A DNA stretch of 64,000 nucleotides from Virgisporangium ochraceum (GCF_016863655.1 NZ_BOPH01000053.1:146536-210535), one strand, 5' to 3'. Positions 52,318 to 60,949 are shown, counted from the first letter of the stretch. Program-made: numbers and translations. The notes: generated by a model from the letters alone, not told the origin.

Positions 52318-53801
52318 CCGAGCGCTACGTAGTGGCCATCGACCAGGGCACGACCTCCACGCGGTGCATCGTGTTCGACCGGCGCGGCCAGCTCGTGTCG
52401 GTGGCGCAACGCGAGCACCAGCAGTACTTCCCGCGTCCCGGCTGGGTCGAGCACGACGCGACCGAGATCTGGCGCAACGTCGAACGGCTCGCGCCGCGGC
52501 TCGGCGTCACCCCCGACCAGATCGCCGCCGTCGGCATCACCAACCAGCGCGAGACGACCGTGCTGTGGGACCGGCGCACCGGCGTGCCCGTCTCGCGGGC
52601 CGTCGTGTGGCAGGACACCCGCACCGACTCGCTGGTGCAGAAGCTGGCCGAGAAGCCGGGCGCCGAGCGGGTCAGCGAGCTGTGCGGGCTGCCGTTCGCC
52701 ACCTACTTCGCCGCGCCGAAGCTGCGCTGGCTCCTCGACAGCCGGCCGGGCCTGTGGGAACGGGCCGAGCGCGGCGAGGTGCTCTTCGGGACCATGGAGT
52801 CCTGGCTGATCTGGAACCTCACCGGCGGGCGCCTGCACGTCACCGACGTCACCAACGCCAGCCGCACCATGCTCATGAACCTCGAAACCCTTCAATGGGA
52901 CGAGGAGCTGCTGGCCTTCTTCGACATCCCGCGGGCCATGCTCCCCGAGATCCACTCCTCGGCCGAGGTCTACGGCACCGCCGTGACGGCGTTCCCCGGC
53001 GTCCGGATAGGCGCCGCCCTCGGCGACCAGCAGGCCGCGCTGTTCGGGCAGACCTGCTTCCACCCCGGAGAGGCGAAGTGCACCTACGGGACCGGCAGCT
53101 TCCTGCTCCTGAACACCGGCACCGAGCCGGTGCGCTCGACGCACGGGCTGCTCACCACCGTCGGGTACAAGATCGGCTCGGACCGGCCGGTGTACGCGCT
53201 CGAGGGCTCGATCGCGATCACCGGCTCGCTGGTGCAGTGGTTCCGCGACCAGCTCGGCCTGATCGGCACCGCCCCGGAGATCGAGACGCTGGCCCGCACC
53301 GTCGACGACAACGGCGGCTGCTACATCGTGCCGGCGTTCTCCGGGCTGTTCGCGCCGCACTGGCGCAGCGAGGCCCGCGGCGTGATCGTGGGGCTCACGT
53401 CGTACATCACCAAGGGTCACCTGGCCCGCGCGGTGCTGGAGGCCACCGGCTGGCAGACCCGCGAGGTCGTCGACGCGATGAACGCCGACTCCGGGTTGGC
53501 GCTGACCACGCTGAAGGTCGACGGCGGCATGACCGCCGACAACCTGCTGATGCAGTTCATCTCCGACGTCCTCGACGTGCCGGTGGTCCGCCCGATGGTG
53601 GCCGAGACGGTCTCGCTGGGTGCCGCGTACGCCGCCGGCCTGGCGGTCGGCTACTGGCCCGACCTGGAGGGCCTTCGCCAGAACTGGCACCGAGCCGCCC
53701 AGTGGCTCCCCGCGATGGACGCCGGCGTCCGCGCCGAGGAGTACGACAACTGGCAGCGAGCCGTCGAACTCACCTTCGGCTGGATCAAACCCCGCTCCTG
53801 A
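52314..53801 (+). CDS. glpK2: Glycerol kinase (second copy)
   Basis: A 495-residue FGGY kinase with the full set of glycerol kinase features: YVVAIDQGTTSTRCIVFD, PGWVEHDATEIW, GTMESWLIWNLTGG, TYGTGSFLLLNTG and VDGGMTADNLLMQFISDVLDVPV. It differs clearly from the copy at 48875 (shorter, no VHVT-type insert), so the two are paralogues and not a recent duplication. It follows gylR and the 33-codon frame on the plus strand and may allow regulation separate from glpFKD, or act on another three-carbon substrate. Confidence 0.93.
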   Translation: MTERYVVAIDQGTTSTRCIVFDRRGQLVSVAQREHQQYFPRPGWVEHDATEIWRNVERLAPRLGVTPDQIAAVGITNQRETTVLWDRRTGVPVSRAVVWQDTRTDSLVQKLAEKPGAERVSELCGLPFATYFAAPKLRWLLDSRPGLWERAERGEVLFGTMESWLIWNLTGGRLHVTDVTNASRTMLMNLETLQWDEELLAFFDIPRAMLPEIHSSAEVYGTAVTAFPGVRIGAALGDQQAALFGQTCFHPGEAKCTYGTGSFLLLNTGTEPVRSTHGLLTTVGYKIGSDRPVYALEGSIAITGSLVQWFRDQLGLIGTAPEIETLARTVDDNGGCYIVPAFSGLFAPHWRSEARGVIVGLTSYITKGHLARAVLEATGWQTREVVDAMNADSGLALTTLKVDGGMTADNLLMQFISDVLDVPVVRPMVAETVSLGAAYAAGLAVGYWPDLEGLRQNWHRAAQWLPAMDAGVRAEEYDNWQRAVELTFGWIKPRS

Positions 53802-54361
53802 ACCTGCGCCCCGCCCCCCGCCACCCACCCCGAGCGAGTCCCCCGCCCGCCCCCCGCCACCCACCCCGAGCGAGTCCCCCGCCCGCCCTCCGGCCCGCCT
53901 TCCGGCCCGTCGCCCCGCCGCTCTCCGACCCGTCGCCCCGCCCGCCCTCCGACCCGTCGCCCCGCCGCTCTCCGACCCGTCGCCCCGCCCGCCCTCCGGC
54001 CCGTCACCCCGCCGATCTTGCAGTTGTGGCCGCACCCAAAGGCGGACATAGCGCGAAATAGGGCGGGCCACAAGTGCAAGATCGGCGAGTGGGGGCATGG
54101 CGGCGCGGGGCCGGGCGTGGGTTCGGGGCGCGGGAGGGACGGGGCGCGTCGGGGGCAGGAGGACGCAGGACGCGTCGGTGCGGCAGCGCGGCGGAGACGC
54201 GTGGCACACCAGAGCGCACGGAGACACGGGCACGCCGGAGCACGCGGAGACACGGGCACGCCGGAGCACGCAGAGACACCGGAGCACGCGGAGACGCAGG
54301 GCACACAGGAGCACGCCGAGCGCACGGAGACGCAGGGCGCGCCGAAGCGCGCGGATACGCG
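53802..54361. repeat. 560-base repeat-rich intergenic region
   Basis: No supported gene. At 53818-53890 a unit of about 40 bases (CCACCCACCCCGAGCGAGTC plus a CCCGCC run) is repeated twice; at 53900-54005 the unit CCGACCCGTCGCCCCGCC recurs five or six times with small changes; 54010-54087 is a long inverted repeat; and 54180-54361 holds degenerate units of the type GGAGACACGGGCACGCCGGAGCACGC. The open frames here read only repeats. Confidence 0.7.
54010..54087. repeat. Long inverted repeat, 22-base arms with one mismatch
   Basis: Arms 54010-54031 and 54066-54087 (CGCCGATCTTGCA-G/C-TTGTGGCC) pair at 21 of 22 positions around a 34-base loop. It lies between the convergent glpK2 and dhaL genes and is noticeably less GC-rich than its surroundings. 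It may be a bidirectional terminator or a member of a dispersed family. Confidence 0.7.
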
Positions 54362-54985
54362 CTAGGAGACGGTGGCTGCCAGGGCGCGGAAGATCAGGGC
54401 GGTACTCGTGGCGCCCGGGTCCTGGTGGCCCACGCTGCGCGCCCCCAGGTAACTGGCGCGGCCCTTCCTCGCCTGGAGTTCCGCCGTCGCCTTGGCGCCG
54501 GCCTCCGCCGCTTCGGCGGCTGCCTCCGCGGCGGCCGCCAGGCCTCCCGCCGCGGCCGTGTCCCAGGCCTCGACCGCCGGGTCCCACGCGTCGACGATGG
54601 TCTTGTCGCCGGGCGCGGCGGCGCCGAGCTTGCGGATCGCGGCCAGGCCGTCGCGCAGTGCGGCTCCCAGCGTGGGGGCGTCGACGCCGGGACCGGCGAG
54701 AGCCTTGCCGATCGCCCGGAAGGCGCTGCCGTACAGGGGACCCGATGCGCCGCCCACCTTCGAGATGAGCGTGGTGCCCACCTTCACCAGCACGGCGCCC
54801 GGCCCGTCGGCCTCGAAACCGTCGAGGGCGGCGGTCACGGCGGTGAAGCCCCGGTTGAGGTTGACGCCGTGGTCGGCGTCGCCGATCGCGGAGTCGAGCT
54901 GGGTCAGGTGGTCGGCGTTCTCCTTCACGGCCGCGGCGGCCGCCGCCACCCAGGCCCGCGCGGCGTCAGCGTCGAACTGGCTCAT
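54362..54985 (-). CDS. dhaL: Dihydroxyacetone kinase, ADP-binding subunit
   Basis: A 207-residue all-helical subunit. The Mg-ADP-binding aspartates are in LDSAIGDADHGVNLNRGF near residue 35, and the conserved GGASGPLYGSAFRA and the late GHQDPGATST are present. In PTS-dependent DHA kinases DhaL keeps ADP bound, is rephosphorylated by DhaM and phosphorylates dihydroxyacetone held by DhaK. The ATG overlaps the dhaK stop (ATGA). Confidence 0.94.
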   Translation of the reverse strand: MSQFDADAARAWVAAAAAAVKENADHLTQLDSAIGDADHGVNLNRGFTAVTAALDGFEADGPGAVLVKVGTTLISKVGGASGPLYGSAFRAIGKALAGPGVDAPTLGAALRDGLAAIRKLGAAAPGDKTIVDAWDPAVEAWDTAAAGGLAAAAEAAAEAAEAGAKATAELQARKGRASYLGARSVGHQDPGATSTALIFRALAATVS

Positions 54986-55980
54986 GCACCCCACCGTAGG
55001 CCCGGAGTGACGACCGGGGCCTCCCACAGCCGGATCAGCTCGTCGTCGGCCTTGAGGATCGTCAGCGACATGCCGGCCATGTCGAGGCTGGTGATGTAGT
55101 TGCCGACCAGCTTGTGGACGATCTCGACCCCGGCGTCGGCCAGCAGCGCGGCCACGTGCCCGTAGAGGATGTACAGCTCCAGCAGCGGCGTACCACCCAG
55201 CCCGTTGACCATCACGATCGCGCGGTCGCCGCCCGCCATCGGCTTCGCCGCCAGGATCGACTCCACGGCGATGGCCGCGATCTCCTTGGCGGGCTTCAGC
55301 TTCTCGCGCCGGCGGCCGGGCTCGCCGTGGATGCCGACGCCGACCTCGATCTCGTCCTCGGGCAGGTCGAAGCCGGGCTTGCCGGCGGCGGGCGTCGTGC
55401 ACGCGGTCAGCGCCACCGCGAAGGAGCCGCTGGCCTCGTTGACCCGGCGACCGACCGCGGCCACGTCGGCGGCGCTCGCGCCCTCGTCGGCCAGCGCGCC
55501 GGCGATCTTCTCGACGAACACCGTGGCGCCGGTGCCGCGGCGGCCGGCCGTCCAGGTGGAGTCCTCGACGGCGACGTCGTCGTCGACCAGCACGCTCTCC
55601 ACCGTGATCCCGTCGTCGGCGGCGAGCTCGGCGGCCATCTGGAAGTTCATCACGTCGCCGGTGTAGTTCTTCACGATGTGCACCACGCCGGCGCCACCGT
55701 CGACGGCCTTCGTCGCCGCGAGGATCTGGTCGGGCACGGGGCTGGTGAACACCTCGCCGGGAACGGCGGCGTCGAGCATGCCGCGGCCGACGAACCCGCC
55801 GTGCAGCGGCTCGTGACCGGAGCCGCCGCCGCTGATCAGGCCGACCTTGCCGGAGAACGGCGCGTCGGACCGGACGATGATCTGGTTCTCGAGGTCGACC
55901 CGCAGGTCGGGGTGGGCCGCGGCGACCCCGGCGAGGGCTTCGCGGACGACATCTTCGGGAGCGTTGATGAACTTCTTCAC
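54982..55980 (-). CDS. dhaK: Dihydroxyacetone kinase, substrate-binding subunit
   Basis: A 332-residue subunit that binds dihydroxyacetone covalently through His218 (GVGIHGEPG); GLISGGGSGHEPLHGGFVG and KNYTGDVMNF are also family signatures. With DhaL and DhaM it feeds dihydroxyacetone phosphate into glycolysis, complementing the glycerol genes nearby. A GTTCGGAAC dyad (56023-56031) lies upstream and may bind the IclR regulator encoded next to it. Confidence 0.95.
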   Translation of the reverse strand: MKKFINAPEDVVREALAGVAAAHPDLRVDLENQIIVRSDAPFSGKVGLISGGGSGHEPLHGGFVGRGMLDAAVPGEVFTSPVPDQILAATKAVDGGAGVVHIVKNYTGDVMNFQMAAELAADDGITVESVLVDDDVAVEDSTWTAGRRGTGATVFVEKIAGALADEGASAADVAAVGRRVNEASGSFAVALTACTTPAAGKPGFDLPEDEIEVGVGIHGEPGRRREKLKPAKEIAAIAVESILAAKPMAGGDRAIVMVNGLGGTPLLELYILYGHVAALLADAGVEIVHKLVGNYITSLDMAGMSLTILKADDELIRLWEAPVVTPGLRWGA

Positions 55981-56065
55981 GGCGTCACATCCTGGGGTGC
56001 GCGTTCGTCATCACCGAAACTGGTTCGGAACGTATGCCCGCCGTTTCAGGTGTGTCAAGGAAGTG

Positions 56066-56845
56066 CTACGCCACGACGCGGCGCAACATCGGACGCCCAC
56101 CGCCGAGATCGCGGCTCAGCAGCTTCGCGGTCTCCCGGACGAGCACCGCGTGCGTCTCCCGGCGCTCCGGGGCGAGCACCCGCTCGACCGGGCCGACCAC
56201 CCCGATCGCGCCCACGACGCCGTCGCTGTCGAAGACCGGCGCGGCGATGCCCGCGTCACCGATCGCGGCCTCGCCGTCCTCGACCGCGTAGCCGTTGCGG
56301 TTCGCGTCCTCCAGCTCCGCCCTCAGCCGGGCCGTGTCGGTGACCGTGCTGCCGGTGAGCACGGGCAGCGCGCCGGCGAGCAGCCGCACCCGGTCGGCTT
56401 CCGGCAGGTAGGCCACCATCACCTTGCCCAGCGCGCAGGCGTGCCAGGGCAGCACGGCGCCGACCTCGAGGATCTGCACCGCGCCCTCGGGCCGGAACAC
56501 GTGGTGCACGACGAGCACGTGGTCACCGCTCGGCACCGCCACCCAGACCGCCTCGTTCGCCCGCGACGCCAGCGAGTCGGCCAGGATCAGCGACCGCGCG
56601 CGCAGCTCGTGCGTCTCGAGGTAGGCATTGCCCAGTTCGAGCAGAGCGGGGCCGAGGCGGTACTTGCCGGTGTTGTGGTCCTGGTTCACCAGGCCGCCAT
56701 CGGCCAGCGTGCGTAGCAACGCGTGCGCGGTCGGCTTCGCCACCCCGAGCCGGGCCGCCACCTCCGTCACCCCGAGCCCGCGCGGTGCCCCCGCGAGGCC
56801 TCGCAGGATCTCCATCGCCCGCGCCACGGCCTGTACGGTCGCCAT
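56066..56845 (-). CDS. IclR-family regulator of the dha genes
   Basis: A 259-residue regulator, paralogue of the GylR-like protein at 51455: helix-turn-helix VQAVARAMEILRGLAGAPRGLGVTEVAARLGVAKPTAHALLRTL, then VLVVHHVFRPEGAVQILEVGAVLPWHACALGKVMVAYLPEAD, almost the same hinge as in GylR, and GIAAPVFDSDGVVGAIGVVG. It is located between dhaK and the divergent dhaM, so it most likely controls both in response to a three-carbon sugar. Confidence 0.9.
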   Translation of the reverse strand: MATVQAVARAMEILRGLAGAPRGLGVTEVAARLGVAKPTAHALLRTLADGGLVNQDHNTGKYRLGPALLELGNAYLETHELRARSLILADSLASRANEAVWVAVPSGDHVLVVHHVFRPEGAVQILEVGAVLPWHACALGKVMVAYLPEADRVRLLAGALPVLTGSTVTDTARLRAELEDANRNGYAVEDGEAAIGDAGIAAPVFDSDGVVGAIGVVGPVERVLAPERRETHAVLVRETAKLLSRDLGGGRPMLRRVVA

Positions 56846-56865
56846 ACATTCCCCTGTGTTATTGC

Positions 56866-56882
56866 GTTCGGTATTGCAGAAC
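56866..56882. promoter_or_regulatory. Dyad between the IclR and dhaM genes
   Basis: GTTCGGTATTGCAGAAC is an imperfect palindrome (six of eight pairs) in the AT-rich 65-base divergent gap. A related pattern, GTTCGTCATCACCGAAAC at 56003-56020, and GTTCGGAAC at 56023 occur before dhaK. Shared GTTCG/GAAC arms suggest one regulator (inference). Confidence 0.4.
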
Positions 56883-56910
56883 AGAACGAGACGAAATTAG
56901 CATCCGCATC

Positions 56911-57294
56911 ATGGTGGGTCTGGTACTGGTCTCGCACAGCGAGCAGTTGGCCGCGGGGTTGCGCGAGATGGTGGTCCAACTCGCGCCCGGCGAGGTGGCG
57001 GTCGAGGCCGCCGGCGGCACCGACGACGGCCGGTTCGGCACCAGCTACCAGCGCATCGAGGCCGCGATCACCAAGGCCGACCGGGGCGGCGGCGTCGTGG
57101 TGCTCGCCGACCTGGGCAGCGCCGTGCTCACCGCGCGCACCGTCCTCGACGACCACCCCCGCGCCGACGTGCTCCTGGTAGACGCGCCGCTGGTGGAGGG
57201 CGCGGTGGCGGCCGCCGTGCTGGCGGCCACCGGAGCCGGCCTCGACGACGTCTCGGCCGCGGCGGCAGAGGCCCGCGAGGCACCGAAGTTCTAG
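56911..57294 (+). CDS. dhaM: PTS-type phosphotransferase subunit of DHA kinase (EIIA only)
   Basis: A 127-residue mannose-type EIIA domain. The phosphorylatable His9 lies in LVLVSHSEQLAAGL, and GTDDGRFGTS and VVLADLGSAVLTART are typical of DhaM. E. coli DhaM is a fusion with HPr and an EI part; this one has only the EIIA domain and so depends on general PTS proteins encoded elsewhere. Its ATG follows the divergent IclR gene, and its phosphate would recharge DhaL. Confidence 0.9.
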   Translation: MVGLVLVSHSEQLAAGLREMVVQLAPGEVAVEAAGGTDDGRFGTSYQRIEAAITKADRGGGVVVLADLGSAVLTARTVLDDHPRADVLLVDAPLVEGAVAAAVLAATGAGLDDVSAAAAEAREAPKF

Positions 57295-57442
57295 CGTGAC
57301 GATCACGCAGGGTGATCGAGCATGTGAAGGGCTCGGAACGGTGACAAGTTCTGTACGGCGGTACGACGGGGCTTTACCTCGGTAGATACGCTGCGGGCCG
57401 ATAAAGAGAAGGCAAGCTCGACCGACTCGAACCAGGAGCACC

Positions 57443-57952
57443 ATGTCCAGCCCCTCCGGGCCGCAGCAGCCCTTCACCGACAACCAGCAGCAGTTCCCGC
57501 CGCCGGCGGGGCAGCCGGGTCAGTTCCCGCCGCCCGGCGGCGACCCGAACCAGGGCGGGTTCCCCCCGCCACAGGGCGGTGGCTTCCAGCCGGCCGCGCC
57601 GCAGCCACCCCGTCGCGGTGGGGGCTGGGGCAAGCGGATCGCGGGCATCGTCGCCACGCTGCTGGTGCTCGGCGGCATCTTCGCCGTGACCACCTACCTC
57701 AACCGCGACGCCGCCAGCAAGGCCAAGGTCGGCGACTGCGTCTCCCAGGAGGGCTCCGACGAGCTGAAGGTCGTCGAGTGCGGCAGCGCCGAGGCCGACT
57801 TCAAGGTCGTCGGACGGGTGGAGGACAAGACCCAGGCCGAGGCCGGCATCAGCGCCTGCGGCCCGTTCGTCGACCAGGGCGCCGAGCAGGCGTACTGGGA
57901 GGGTGAGCAGGGCAAGAAGGGCCTCGTGCTCTGCCTTGGCCCGGTCGGCTGA
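57443..57952 (+). CDS. LppU-like membrane protein with proline/glutamine-rich N-terminus
   Basis: A 169-residue protein. Residues 1-58 are a disordered cytoplasmic segment of Pro, Gln, Gly and Phe repeats (QFPPPAGQPGQFPPPGG); 65-87 are a transmembrane helix; 90-169 are an outer domain that resembles the LppU/SCO3897 family (VGDCVSQEGSDELKVVECGSAEADFKVV ... CLG), with four cysteines that could form two disulfides. A GGAG ribosome site is five bases before the ATG. Function unknown. A strong terminator follows. Confidence 0.75.
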   Translation: MSSPSGPQQPFTDNQQQFPPPAGQPGQFPPPGGDPNQGGFPPPQGGGFQPAAPQPPRRGGGWGKRIAGIVATLLVLGGIFAVTTYLNRDAASKAKVGDCVSQEGSDELKVVECGSAEADFKVVGRVEDKTQAEAGISACGPFVDQGAEQAYWEGEQGKKGLVLCLGPVG

Positions 57953-57969
57953 CCCGACCACGCCGTGAC

Positions 57970-57997
57970 GCGGCGCCCCGGGGAACCGGGGCGCCGC
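57970..57997 (+). terminator. Terminator hairpin after the LppU-like gene
   Basis: A perfect 12-base stem GCGGCGCCCCGG/CCGGGGCGCCGC with the tetraloop GGAA, 17 bases past the stop codon. It could serve both the LppU-like gene and the convergent DUF3455 gene. Confidence 0.85.
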
Positions 57998-58028
57998 GCG
58001 CTTGTGCCGGGTAGAAGCGCCGCGTGCC

Positions 58029-58610
58029 TTACCCGGTGGGAGCCCAGAACACGTAGTCGGCGCCGTAGGGCACCTTCTGCGTCGTGCCGGCCGTGCAGGC
58101 GCCCGTCGGTCCTACGCCACCGCTCGTGTTGACGCGGCTGATGTGGGTCACGTTGGACAGCTCCTGTCCCGGCTTGCCCTTCTCGACGGTGGTCGTGAGA
58201 AGCAGCCACGGGATGGTGCCGTCCTTGGGCACCCGGGTCGCCACCGCGCCGAGCAGGGTCGACCCGTCGAGCGCGCGCCAGCGCGGCCCGGCGTAGTGGT
58301 AGATCGCCCGCAGCGATCCGTACTTCAGCAGCACCGCGGTGGGCGTCGACGCGGTCGCCCAGGTGCCCGCGTCGGTGCAGGCGTACTCCTGCACGCCGGC
58401 GACCACCCGGTACGCGCTCTTGACCACGAACCCGTCACCCGGCGTCGGCGCACCGGCCGGCAGCGTGAAGGTCCCCCCGAAGACCGTCCCGCCGGATGGA
58501 GCGGCCGGCGCGGCCGGTGCCGCCTGCGCCGGCGTGCCGGCCAGCCCACCGGCCAGGACCGCCGCGGCGACGGCGGCCCCGATCCGGTACTTCCTCTTGA
58601 TGTCCACCAT
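58029..58610 (-). CDS. Secreted DUF3455 protein
   Basis: A protein of about 193 residues. The signal peptide is KRKYRIGAAVAAAVLAGGLAGTPAQA, followed by a beta-rich domain with DUF3455 features: VQEYACTDAGTWA, IYHYAGPRWRALDGSTLLGAV, IPWLLLTTT, ISRVNTSGGVGPTGAC and the C-terminal VPYGADYVFW. ATG 58610 is preferred to the GTG two codons upstream. Members are exported proteins of unknown role in actinomycetes and fungi. Confidence 0.82.
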   Translation of the reverse strand: MVDIKRKYRIGAAVAAAVLAGGLAGTPAQAAPAAPAAPSGGTVFGGTFTLPAGAPTPGDGFVVKSAYRVVAGVQEYACTDAGTWATASTPTAVLLKYGSLRAIYHYAGPRWRALDGSTLLGAVATRVPKDGTIPWLLLTTTVEKGKPGQELSNVTHISRVNTSGGVGPTGACTAGTTQKVPYGADYVFWAPTG

Positions 58611-58722
58611 GGACACACCCCCAATCCACGCGGGACGGTATCGACATCCGTCGCGTTCGGGCGCTCCCCTTAGACCGACTTAAGCCGGACGAAAGTGTCC
58701 GCTCGATGACATAAGCTCGGGC

Positions 58723-59484
58723 ATGGCGTTCGACCTGCTGGCCGGGGACCCCGCGTCGCCGGTGCTGCTGCACGTGCCGCACGCATCGACACATGTCCCG
58801 GCCGAGGTCAGGCGTGACCTCCGTCTCACCGACGCCGAGCTCGCCACCGAACTCGCGCTCATCACCGACGCGCACACCGACCTCATCGCCGAATGCGCCG
58901 CGGCACAGGCACCGGTAAGGCCCCACCGGTTCGTCAACCGGGTCTCGCGGCTCGTGGTCGATCCCGAGCGGTTCCCCGACGAGCGCGAGGAGCTGCGGGC
59001 GGTCGGCATGGGCGCCGTCTACACCCGCACCACCGGCGGCGCGGTGCTCCGCGACGACGACCCCGCCCTCCTCGACGCGTACTTCCACCCGTACGCGGAG
59101 GCAATGACGTCCACAGTGGACGAACTGCTCGCGGCGAGGGGACGCGTGACGATCGTCGACGTGCACTCGTACCCGAGCCGCCCCCTGCCGTACGAGCTGC
59201 ACGCAGACGGGCCGCGCCCACCCGTGTGCCTCGGCACGGACCCGTTCCACACGCCACCGGACCTCCTCGCCGCGGCCGAGGAGGCGTTCGGCGACACGGC
59301 GGTCGACACGCCGTTCGCCGGCTGCTACGTCCCGCTGAAGCACTACGGTCGCGCGCACGCGGTCCACTCGATCATGATCGAGATCCGCCGCGACATCTAC
59401 ATGAGCGAACCGGGCGGCCCGCCACACGACGGCCTCGGCCCGCTGATCGACGCGCTGGCTACTCTGATCGGGGCGGCTCGGTGA
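58723..59484 (+). CDS. N-formylglutamate amidohydrolase-like protein
   Basis: A 253-residue cytoplasmic hydrolase of the HutG/FGase family: VLLHVPHASTHVP near the start, ITDAHTDLI, HRFVNRVSRLVVDPERFPDE, TIVDVHSYPSRPLPYE with metal-binding His, and the C-terminal HSIMIEIRRDIYM. In histidine breakdown such enzymes release formate from N-formylglutamate, but no other hut gene is near, so another N-acyl amino acid may be the substrate. Contains one perfect copy of the recurring 13-base palindrome. Overlaps the kinase gene end by 26 bases. Confidence 0.85.
   Translation: MAFDLLAGDPASPVLLHVPHASTHVPAEVRRDLRLTDAELATELALITDAHTDLIAECAAAQAPVRPHRFVNRVSRLVVDPERFPDEREELRAVGMGAVYTRTTGGAVLRDDDPALLDAYFHPYAEAMTSTVDELLAARGRVTIVDVHSYPSRPLPYELHADGPRPPVCLGTDPFHTPPDLLAAAEEAFGDTAVDTPFAGCYVPLKHYGRAHAVHSIMIEIRRDIYMSEPGGPPHDGLGPLIDALATLIGAAR
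59109..59121. repeat. Perfect copy of recurring palindrome GTCCACAGTGGAC
   Basis: Inside the N-formylglutamate amidohydrolase-like gene, encoding Ser-Thr-Val-Asp with the rare codon ACA. See the finding on this motif. Confidence 0.7.
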
Positions 59485-60949
59485 GCGGCAGCCGCACCTG
59501 GAAACGGGTGTCGCCGGGCTGCGAGGTGACGGTGATGTCGCCGCGGTGCCGGTTGACCACGATGCGGTAGGAGATGTCGAGCCCCAGCCCGGTTCCCTCA
59601 CCGACCGGCTTCGTGGTGAAGAACGGCTCGAACACCCGCGGCAGCGCGTCGGCGGGAATGCCGGAACCGGTGTCGCGGACCTCCACCAGCAGGCAGTCGT
59701 TCTCCCGCGCGGTGCGCACGGTGAGCGTGCCCTGGCCCTTCATCGCCTGGACGGCGTTGTCGATGAGGTTGGTCCACACCTGGTTCAGCTCGGCCGGGTG
59801 GGCCGGGATCTTCGGCAGGTCGCGGTCGAAGTCCTTGACGATCTTCACGCCGTCGCCCATCTTGTGGTGCAGCATGACGAGCGTGCTCTTCAGCCCCTCG
59901 TGGATGTCGATCGACTGGTAGGACGCGCGGTCCATTTGCGAGTACTGCTTGGCGGCACCGACCAGCGACGAGACGCGCGCGGTGGCGTCTTCGATGTCGG
60001 TCATCAGCTGCTCGGTCTCCAGCGCGTACGCGAGCCATTGCAACGACTTCTCCACCAGCAGCGGATCGCCGACCGTGGTGCGGATCTCCTCCAGGCACTC
60101 GATGTCCATGCCGCCCTGGGCGAAGATCGGGGCCAGGTCCCAGGCGTTGGAGACGCCCTGGTCGTCCATCCAGTCCGACAGCTCGTCCTCGCGGTCGCTG
60201 GCCTCCATCGCGCTCAACGACGGCGCCTTCGCGGCCCGCTCGATCACCGACTCCTGCAGCTGGGTCAGCGCCACCAGCTGCTCCTGGGTGACCCGGCCGT
60301 CGGCGAGCTTGCCGAGCTTCTGCCGCATGCCGGCCACCCGCTGCCGCAGCGCGACGGTGGCCCGCGACGCGGCGGCGGCCGGGTTGTTCAGCTCGTGCAT
60401 GAGACCGGCGGTGAGCGAGCCGAGCGCGCTGAGCCGCTCGCGCTGGTTGATCGCCGCCTGCGAGTTGCGCATGCCGAACAGCAGGCCCTCGAGGAGGTGG
60501 ATGGCCATCGGGAACCACTCGCGCACCATCTGACCGAACGCCATGCCCGGCAGCACGAAGAACCGCGCCGGGGTGATCGCGCGCACGGTCATCGTGTAGA
60601 CGCGGCCGTACTGGTCGTCGTTCAGGTATCCCTGGGTGGCGCCCATGTACGAGCCGGCGTGGTCGCTGCGGTTGACCTCGATCTCGCTGTTCCCGGAGCG
60701 CCGGCTCAGCGACACCGTGCCGGCGAGCAGCACGAGGAACTTCTCGGCCGGCTCGCCCTCGCGGAGCACGTCGCCGGCCGGGTACTCCTCGATCGAGCCG
60801 TGCTCCGAGAGCCACCGCAACTGCTCGTCGGAGAGCGACTCGAAGAGAAACAGAGACCGCAGTTCATCGGGAGTCATGCCCCGCCCCGCTTCGCGTGGCG
60901 AGGCATTCGCCAGAGTCTGCGCTGATGATTCGCTCGCAAGCTCACTCAT
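59459..60949 (-). CDS. Histidine kinase with N-terminal cyclic-nucleotide-binding domain
   Basis: A 496-residue soluble kinase. Residues 25-150 are a cNMP-binding domain (LFLFESLSDEQLRWLSEHGSIEEYPAGDVLREGEPAEKFLVLLAG). The dimerisation part has the phospho-His in GSLTAGLMHELNNPAAAASRA, and the ATPase domain has the N box LIDNAVQAMKG, DTGSGI and GTGLGLDISYRIV. There is no membrane segment. The start ATG overlaps the stop of the receiver/reductase gene (ATGA), a conserved-looking pair in which the receiver of that protein is the likely phosphate acceptor (inference). Confidence 0.9.
   Translation of the reverse strand: MSELASESSAQTLANASPREAGRGMTPDELRSLFLFESLSDEQLRWLSEHGSIEEYPAGDVLREGEPAEKFLVLLAGTVSLSRRSGNSEIEVNRSDHAGSYMGATQGYLNDDQYGRVYTMTVRAITPARFFVLPGMAFGQMVREWFPMAIHLLEGLLFGMRNSQAAINQRERLSALGSLTAGLMHELNNPAAAASRATVALRQRVAGMRQKLGKLADGRVTQEQLVALTQLQESVIERAAKAPSLSAMEASDREDELSDWMDDQGVSNAWDLAPIFAQGGMDIECLEEIRTTVGDPLLVEKSLQWLAYALETEQLMTDIEDATARVSSLVGAAKQYSQMDRASYQSIDIHEGLKSTLVMLHHKMGDGVKIVKDFDRDLPKIPAHPAELNQVWTNLIDNAVQAMKGQGTLTVRTARENDCLLVEVRDTGSGIPADALPRVFEPFFTTKPVGEGTGLGLDISYRIVVNRHRGDITVTSQPGDTRFQVRLPLTEPPRSE

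Noticed and set aside
53620..54325. Several open frames in the repeat field after glpK2
   Set aside because: They translate tandem repeats into Pro/Arg/Ala runs; no sign of selection.
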